Positions 58,746 through 64,000 of a stretch of DNA of 64,000 nucleotides are shown piece by piece. A model generated the notes under the pieces. It was given only the letters and a program-made list of their open reading frames with translations, did not search any database and had not been told where the DNA came from. Both the position numbers and the translations under genes were made by a program. Source of the stretch: Acanthosepion lycidas (taxonomy: Eukaryota; Mollusca; Cephalopoda; Sepiida; Sepiidae); the NCBI GenBank assembly GCA_963932145.1, contig OZ010605.1, positions 23,401,672 to 23,465,671 on the forward strand, read 5' to 3'. Each line of letters opens with the position of its first letter. Positions within the stretch are counted from its first letter, which is position 1.

Positions 58746-59630
58746 GTGTATTTGTGTGTTTGTGGTACGCTATGCAATTCAGGACATATATTTAGAATGT
58801 TATAAATCGAAATGATACAAAATATGCACCAAATTTGAGCATTTTCATTTTAATTTCCGATATATCGAGAGCATTATTATGGCAGCTTCCAATCTGAACT
58901 GAAAGGACGTGCAGTATTCATAAAACGAACCGCCAATCACGGCGATTTGAAGTTAAGCGGCTTTTTGAAAGATAACCGGTCAACAGGAAGAATGTTATGG
59001 CTCTGTGTGGACTTGACGTTAAGATAGACTTTCATGGTGGTGAAGGTTGAAAGCAGTCAGGACCATGTCAAGCAGACTTGATTTTCCTTCAGTACCATAC
59101 ACGCAATCCAGTTCAATACATCCAAGTAATGGACATGGCAGTCAAACTCTGGATGAATGGTCGGCCGTAATTGTTCCAGTAGAAGTCTTATCCGTCCTGC
59201 TTGGACCACATAACCTAGCAGTGATCGGTTAATTATTTCCACCATTAAACTTGATTCGTACTATATCTTGTGATTAAAAACCCGTCAGTCTAAGATAGTG
59301 GTTGCCAAACCTTTGTTTCTCTGGGCTGAATTTTCAGAATGAAAGTTTGCTCTCACCAAAGAAAAGTCCAGGTGAAAAGGCGTAAGCAAAGAAGGTTCAG
59401 AGAGATTGTTAAAGGGTGATAACAGCAGATCTGGTGCCAGAACATTATCATTGATAATTCTCTTCTTCAATTTGCAGAGCGTAGTTACTATATTATTAAT
59501 ACTTGAGGCAAAAATGTCTATTTACAAGATTTAAACGTGTCCACAAATTGTTTCAAAATATGGGTTTATTTTACAATAATAAGTTTTCACTGAACTATAA
59601 TTTATTCACATTTACCTGTTGCATTAAATC
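58746..59630. other. Intergenic DNA, nothing recognised
   Basis: Opposite-strand frames of about 61 codons at 59.05-59.25 kb cannot both be real. No family is recognised. Confidence 0.4.
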
Positions 59631-59632
59631 AA

Positions 59633-59633
<1 letters not shown>

Positions 59634-59712
<79 letters not shown>
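59634..59712. repeat. (TG)n(GA)n(TG)n microsatellite
   Basis: TG, then about 18 GA units, then TG. Confidence 0.95.
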
Positions 59713-59719
<7 letters not shown>

Positions 59720-59755
59720 ATTTAAGCAGCAAATTCTCTTTTAGGCATGTCAGAT

Positions 59756-60116
59756 AAATAAATCACAGGCATTATGTGTGCTAATTTTTAATAAAATTCG
59801 TTCATACTCACGTATACTTATGTTGAATGATGAGAGAAATGTGATATAGCTGTTTTAATTTTCTTTTATTTTCAATTCCGAAGTATAATGAAAAAATACG
59901 ATAAGGGATAACAAAGCACAACTTTGTAGAAATATTTGGGCTAATGAACAACATATAGTTTTGTACTACTTGCACCCAAGAAGATGATCTTGGAAGAAGA
60001 TCGAAAGTACTTAAACAAATATAGCACATTTCTGGCATCCTTTAACATCAATACACGGAAGGTTATTCGTGAGTATGAAAGGATTTTGTTAAAAATTAAC
60101 AGAGATAATGTCTGTA

Positions 60117-60120
<4 letters not shown>
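59756..60120. repeat. Inverted-repeat element, arms ~100 bp
   Basis: The left arm AGGCATTATGTGTGCTAATT, TTTAATAAAATTCGTTCATA, CTCACG, AGAAATGTGATATAG pairs with the reverse complement of 60013-60120. The centre carries AAGAAGATGATCTTGGAAGA with GATCGAAAG. Both outer sides meet microsatellites. Confidence 0.65.

Positions 60121-60175
<55 letters not shown>
60118..60175. repeat. (TA)n(TG)n compound microsatellite
   Basis: TA then TG tract, ending at an LTR terminus. Confidence 0.95.
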
Positions 60176-60494
60176 TGTTATGGTCCAAGTTCCTTGTACC
60201 ACGGTGATGGTCCAAGGTTAGAACCAATGAAAGACTAACACGAACACAGGTATGGAATACAAATATATATTACAACAGAAATATAATACGAAGAATTAGA
60301 AGTATTAGTAATGACTATCAGATTTGGTTAGAGTGAACTATGTTGTCTCGACAAGTATCATTATTCCAATGTCCTTACAATATGCTCTCAATTATCTCTC
60401 CTCGTCTTACAATCTCTGTTCATACCTCTTGAGAGGCGCAGTATTTATAATGTCAGGAATAGTCCATTATTATTATGGGTACGTTCCCATAACA
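60176..60494 (-). mobile_element. Probable solo LTR, 319 bp, minus orientation
   Basis: The ends TGTTATGG and CCATAACA form an 8-bp inverted repeat with TG...CA termini. In minus orientation it starts TGTTATGGGAACGTACCC, has ATTATAAATACTGCGCCTCT as a TATA/initiator region and ends ACTTGGACCATAACA, an LTR-like layout. No target duplication is visible because one side borders a (TG)n tract. No internal region or second LTR is present. Confidence 0.55.
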
Positions 60495-60934
60495 ATATAT
60501 ATGCAATCACAATTCCGTTGGGCTGTCCATGTAGCAAGGATGAATTATGATCCTAGTTCTTTTCTACAGTAAACTCCATAGTGATCACAGAAATTTGGCT
60601 CAGGTACAAAGATAAACAGACGAGCAACCGTGTTGCCTGAACATTCCATTCAAGAACTTTGTAGAAGTATCTATGAAGAGATCAGAGTATGATTTCAGCT
60701 GCCCTGAAGGAACAAAGCACCATCAGTAAGCATCATTCGATTGCGTGAAACACGAAAGAGAAATAAGACAGCTAACAGTTTTCCTGCTGCACTTGCATGC
60801 AATACTTTCTCCTCTAATGTTTGCGGTCTTTTGCGCAATTCTTGAGCTGGCCTCAAACGTCATGCCCGTCATAGGTATGCAGATAATTAGGAGGTGGTTG
60901 GCGGAACCTCATACGTCGAGCTCGACAGGAGAAA

Positions 60935-60937
<3 letters not shown>
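60495..60937. other. Intergenic DNA with a possible LINE scrap
   Basis: A minus frame near 60810-60880 reads MTFEASSRIAQKTANIRG, similar to the EIxxRIAxAxAAFxxL segment before the thumb of LINE RTs, but too short to assert. GGAACCTCATACGTCGAGCT at 60907 matches the 3' end of the 34-kb SINE. Confidence 0.3.
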
Positions 60938-61009
<72 letters not shown>

Positions 61010-61023
61010 GACAGAGAGACAGA
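60938..61023. repeat. (TA)n(GA)n(GACA)n microsatellite
   Basis: TA, GA and GACA tracts in sequence. Confidence 0.95.
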
Positions 61024-61465
61024 TAGAGTAAGAGGTAAATAATCCAAGTGAATCTTATTAATAAAAATATCAAAAATATTCACATTGGATTTATAGTATA
61101 TTTTTAAAAACATGTTTCCCTATTTTTCAAATTCAGTTCTATATAACTCAAGTCAGTCTACTTTATGAATCTCTTTTTCCCATCCCCCATTGCTACTCTC
61201 TCAGTACCTTCTTTCTTCTCCTATTTACGTCCTATCTTGTCTTTTCACTAATTCTTTTACTCTGTCTTTATTTTCTTCCCGTTTATCTTTCTTTCTCTTT
61301 TCTTTTCTTTTTTCCTCGTTTTTGCCCTTTTTTTAAATTCGGTTTTTTAAGACAGTCTCATTCCTCCTGCATTTCCATTCTTTTTTGTCCATCTGGTGGC
61401 TTGAAAATCCTGCAAATTATTTTTGTAGTTGAATCGCTACAACCCTGAAGTAATCTTAATTCCTA
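61024..61465. other. Intergenic DNA, pyrimidine-rich
   Basis: 61140-61390 is C/T-rich. No gene. Confidence 0.4.
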
Positions 61466-61471
61466 CTGGAT

Positions 61472-61528
<57 letters not shown>

Positions 61529-61560
61529 CTACTACTACTAATAATAATAATGATAATAAT
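61466..61560. repeat. (TA)n then (CTA)n/(AAT)n tract
   Basis: TA array followed by ACTACTACTA and ATAATAATAATGATAATAAT. Confidence 0.95.
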
Positions 61561-61612
61561 GGACTCTCCCTTTGGTTTCGACGTCTGAGAATCTGCCAGC
61601 TTATTGATTCAG

Positions 61613-62085
61613 TTATGAAAGTTTATGCGATAATCTTAAGTGACATTTAAGACCCGCTAGTGATTTACAAATGAGGCCACACATGAAGCAAGTGTGAGGA
61701 TTGTGAGATAAGATCACTGGTAAATTGGTTGACCTTTTAGATCTTGCTCTCGCTTCTTGAAGATGATTCACACAAGCAGATTGAAAATTGCTGACTCCAC
61801 TAAAACACGTTGATCTCCATTCTACCCGCTCCAAAGCTAGGCGCTCAAGGGTGTTATGTGGTATATTGACCGTTGACAAGTTGCTTTCCACCGTAACTGA
61901 GACTGTATGATAAAGGTCTCGATTCCTCCAATATTACACCTGTTAAACAGGTCTACGTTAGATGTCCTATCTTGAAGCTTAACTCCAGACGCAGACAGCT
62001 TTATGGAAAACATCTAGTTGGCGTAAATGGTACCTGTATGGAGTCCACGACTCTGAGCCATACAAAAGGATGTCAAGTACAACAG

Positions 62086-62090
<5 letters not shown>
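61613..62090 (-). pseudogene. LINE C-terminal fragment: post-RT region with zinc-finger end
   Basis: From 62090 downwards the minus strand encodes AVVLDILLYGSESWTPYRYH then LRQLDVFHKAV, the ALLYGSExW motif that follows the RT domain of many LINEs. After a frame shift come LERLALERVEWRSTCFSGVS and CFMCGLICKSLAGLKCHLRL plus SH, a CxxC...H...H finger found at the C terminus of these proteins. The usual segment between the two blocks is largely missing. The 5' boundary is a (TA)n array. It is a broken, 5'-truncated copy. Confidence 0.75.
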
Positions 62091-62154
<64 letters not shown>

Positions 62155-62170
62155 TAGATAGATAGATATA
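62086..62170. repeat. (TA)n(GA)n(GATA)n microsatellite
   Basis: TA, then GA, then GATA tracts. Confidence 0.95.
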
Positions 62171-62310
62171 GATATAGATAATATTAGTTGTAAATATACA
62201 TATATATGCGAAATCTACAGGTGCATATACACACGTGTATATTTTATTGAATAAAAAATTCCGAGAGGATAGAATCCAGGTAGAACTCAATGTCCTGGAC
62301 AGAGTAAGGA

Positions 62311-62370
62311 TATAATAAAAAGGCTTAAACACTAAATTATGACCATGGAATATTACTGTTTAAGCCTTTT

Positions 62371-62377
<7 letters not shown>
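62311..62377. repeat. Inverted repeat with perfect 20-bp arms
   Basis: Arms 62311-62330 and 62358-62377 (core AAAAAGGCTTAAAC / GTTTAAGCCTTTTT), loop 27 bp. The right arm ends at a TA array. Confidence 0.9.
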
Positions 62378-62437
<60 letters not shown>

Positions 62438-62480
62438 TGTGTGTGTGTGTGTGTGTGTGTCCCCGCTTGCGTGTGTGTGT
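62374..62480. repeat. (TA)n(TG)n compound microsatellite
   Basis: TA array to 62434, then TG. Confidence 0.95.
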
Positions 62481-63015
62481 CATAAGGTAAAGAACAAATA
62501 GGAAAATTTTATCAATCAGACATCCTTCACTTTTATTAAAGCTTAATCAGAGATTGAGATATGTAGAAAAAATAAGAAAAATTGGTATTTATACTTTTGT
62601 GTTGTTTAATATTCATAGGTTAATCACGTGTATTCGACTTGTTAAATGAGCCAGTATTATTTGGGGCGTTCCAAGTTCAAGGAGAGACGACATGCATATT
62701 CGAAGTTCCAAGAAATAAACAGATTCCAAGCCTAACACGGTAACAAAACCATAAGTTTGATTTTATAAATGTCACATGTCAGAAATGTTATATTACACCA
62801 CGAAACTTTACTGAATACATTTTTAACTGTGACACTATTTAGAATTGCTAGAAAGAAAGAAGAAAAAAAGAAAAGGCGAGAATTAAATTTAGGTGATAAG
62901 AAGCAATCACGAACAAGACACTAAGCGACGTTATTTTTCTGACAAAGAAAAGTGGTAAGATTTTATTTTCATTATCGAGGAAAGTAAGACACTAGATTTA
63001 ATTTGATTTATGACG
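62481..63015. other. Intergenic DNA, nothing recognised
   Basis: No supported feature. Confidence 0.4.
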
Positions 63016-63509
63016 AAGCAGCGAATGGACGACAGCAGTCTGTCCATGGCAATGGTGAAAATTTCAGGTCGGTCGGGTGGCCTGCAAGGCAGAAGGCTAA
63101 GCCATAGAAAAATTAATTGGGTTGCGAGAAGGATGTCTCTGGACCTCCCGCAGAATACTGAGAGATAAAAATTAATTAGGTCAAGCTCTGACCGAAACCA
63201 AAATGTCCGTTGGACCACCCCCACATCATTTGGAAAAAACACCTGTTTTATGTCGAAGCTGGCCACGATAGGAAAATTATTTTATCAGAACGAATAATTA
63301 GCGCCAGAATGCGAAATCGCCAGATGACCGCCCACTTGATAATTGGCGAAAAGTCTCGATTGATAAAGTCCAGGTGACATTCGCTTAAGATAAGAGTCTA
63401 AGGACTTGTTGTTGGGCAGGAGAAAAGAAAGAAAAGAAAAAAAAAAAGAGAGATTTTTTTTTTTGAGCAAGATTTTTTTTAACCGAAGCCAGTCTGTCCA
63501 CACCCACAC

Positions 63510-63999
63510 TGCTGGGCACCCATTGGCTGAATGGTGACGTGAGCCGTAGGCGAATGTAATCATGTGAAGAAGGAGGAGAGGCCTATTAACGCCCCCTGAA
63601 GGGATCGGTGTGAGATTCCACTGTGAGAGAGAGGGAAACCCGTTGAAAGTAAAGACCTCCAAAAATGGAAATTACTAAATTTTCCTGACCAAAAAAAAAA
63701 TAAAATTCTTAATGCGGATTTAGAATTATCAAGGAACCTCAAACCCCGACAGGACCACCCCGGTTTTGGTCGGCGTCCATATAAGCAGAGTCGCATCGAG
63801 TTGCGGCAGTTGAATTAAGAAGTTCGCAGCTGAGTTGAATAGAGTTGGGTTGGAGTTGCAGACCCGCCTCGCAGGAACCTGACTGAAAGATCCACGCATT
63901 CTCGACCTCAACTTCTAACCAAGAACAATTTATTTTTGAAGAACGACTTTGACTCACCACCAAAACAAGTTTTACAAATCTCGCCTGAATATACACCAA
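63510..63999 (+). promoter_or_regulatory. Promoter-like or LTR-like region running to the window end
   Basis: Composition changes from about 63.0 kb to higher GC. Visible elements are CCCATTGGCTG (CCAAT box, 63520), TGACGTGAG (CRE-like half site, 63535), GTCCATATAAGCAGAG (TATA box, 63779) and then a stretch rich in GAGTTG/CAGTTG repeats. This could be the U3-R-U5 of an LTR whose end lies outside the window, or the promoter of a gene to the right. I see neither the paired LTR nor a coding exon. Minus-strand frames here are unsupported. Confidence 0.3.
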
Positions 64000-64000
64000 A

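Noticed and set aside
60800-60930. LINE fragment FEASSRIAQKTANIRG on the minus strand
   Set aside because: Suggestive of a LINE RT segment but too short, and the adjoining sequence does not continue the alignment.

Overview
This window reads as non-coding DNA from an animal genome, most likely a cephalopod and probably an octopus. I infer this from several traits: about forty long (TA)n, (CA)n and (GATA)n microsatellites; several tRNA-derived SINEs, including tRNA-Arg-like ones (octopus SINEs of tRNA-Arg and tRNA-Lys origin are described in the literature); and relics of mariner, Penelope, RTE-like and LTR elements. There is no operon structure, and I find no intact protein-coding gene. The only hint of a host gene is one possible internal exon near the left edge (521-698). 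A TATA-box, CCAAT-box region at the right edge (about 63.5-64 kb) could be a promoter or an LTR. The long open frames are simple-sequence artefacts: poly-(YI) frames over (TA)n, and three overlapping frames over a polypyrimidine tract.

Layout. 0-8 kb: possible exon, a dispersed repeat (copy 1) carrying a nested insertion, a mariner 3' end, a SINE and a 27-bp minisatellite. 8-12 kb: AT arrays, a SINE, a deleted mariner on the minus strand, the first of three mariner-type MITEs and two SINEs. 14.5-20 kb: second copy of the dispersed repeat, a ~230-240-bp satellite, a 136-bp near-perfect palindrome and a second SINE/repeat pair. 20.6-21.0 kb: an inverted pair of ~110-bp arms, each containing a hammerhead-ribozyme motif. 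The minus-strand copy has every invariant core position intact. This is the most interesting feature of the window. 22.4-28.1 kb: two mariner copies sharing one internal deletion junction, a 28-bp AT-rich minisatellite and a 0.9-kb polypyrimidine minisatellite. 28.7-29.4 kb: tandemly duplicated A-rich sequence, one unit holding a MITE and another keeping the empty site.

31.7-33.4 kb: a decayed Penelope-like retroelement with reverse-transcriptase and GIY-YIG endonuclease remnants, followed by tRNA-derived SINEs. 35.5-36.0 kb (minus): a full-length 5S rRNA-derived sequence joined to a tRNA-Arg-like SINE body. 37.6-42.1 kb: two piggyBac-type MITEs (TTAA site, CCYTTTGAG ends) and a repeat family with a hairpin that shows compensatory changes. 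43.4 kb: the third MITE. 45.9-47.1 kb: the C-terminal end of a non-LTR retrotransposon interrupted by a 389-bp solo LTR flanked by the 5-bp duplication GTTAG. 47.86-49.68 kb: a 1.8-kb element with ~110-bp terminal inverted repeats and three E-boxes phased at 10 bp. 53.7-55.5 kb: a second satellite that shares its core with the 15.6-kb one and contains nested 10-bp repeats. 56-62 kb: inverted-repeat elements, a second LTR and another LINE fragment.

The sequences here do not form a cellular pathway. The window is a layered record of transposition. Several autonomous families are present only as wrecks, alongside small derivatives (MITEs, SINEs, deletion copies, ribozyme repeats) that could have used their enzymes. 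AT microsatellites repeatedly sit exactly at element ends.
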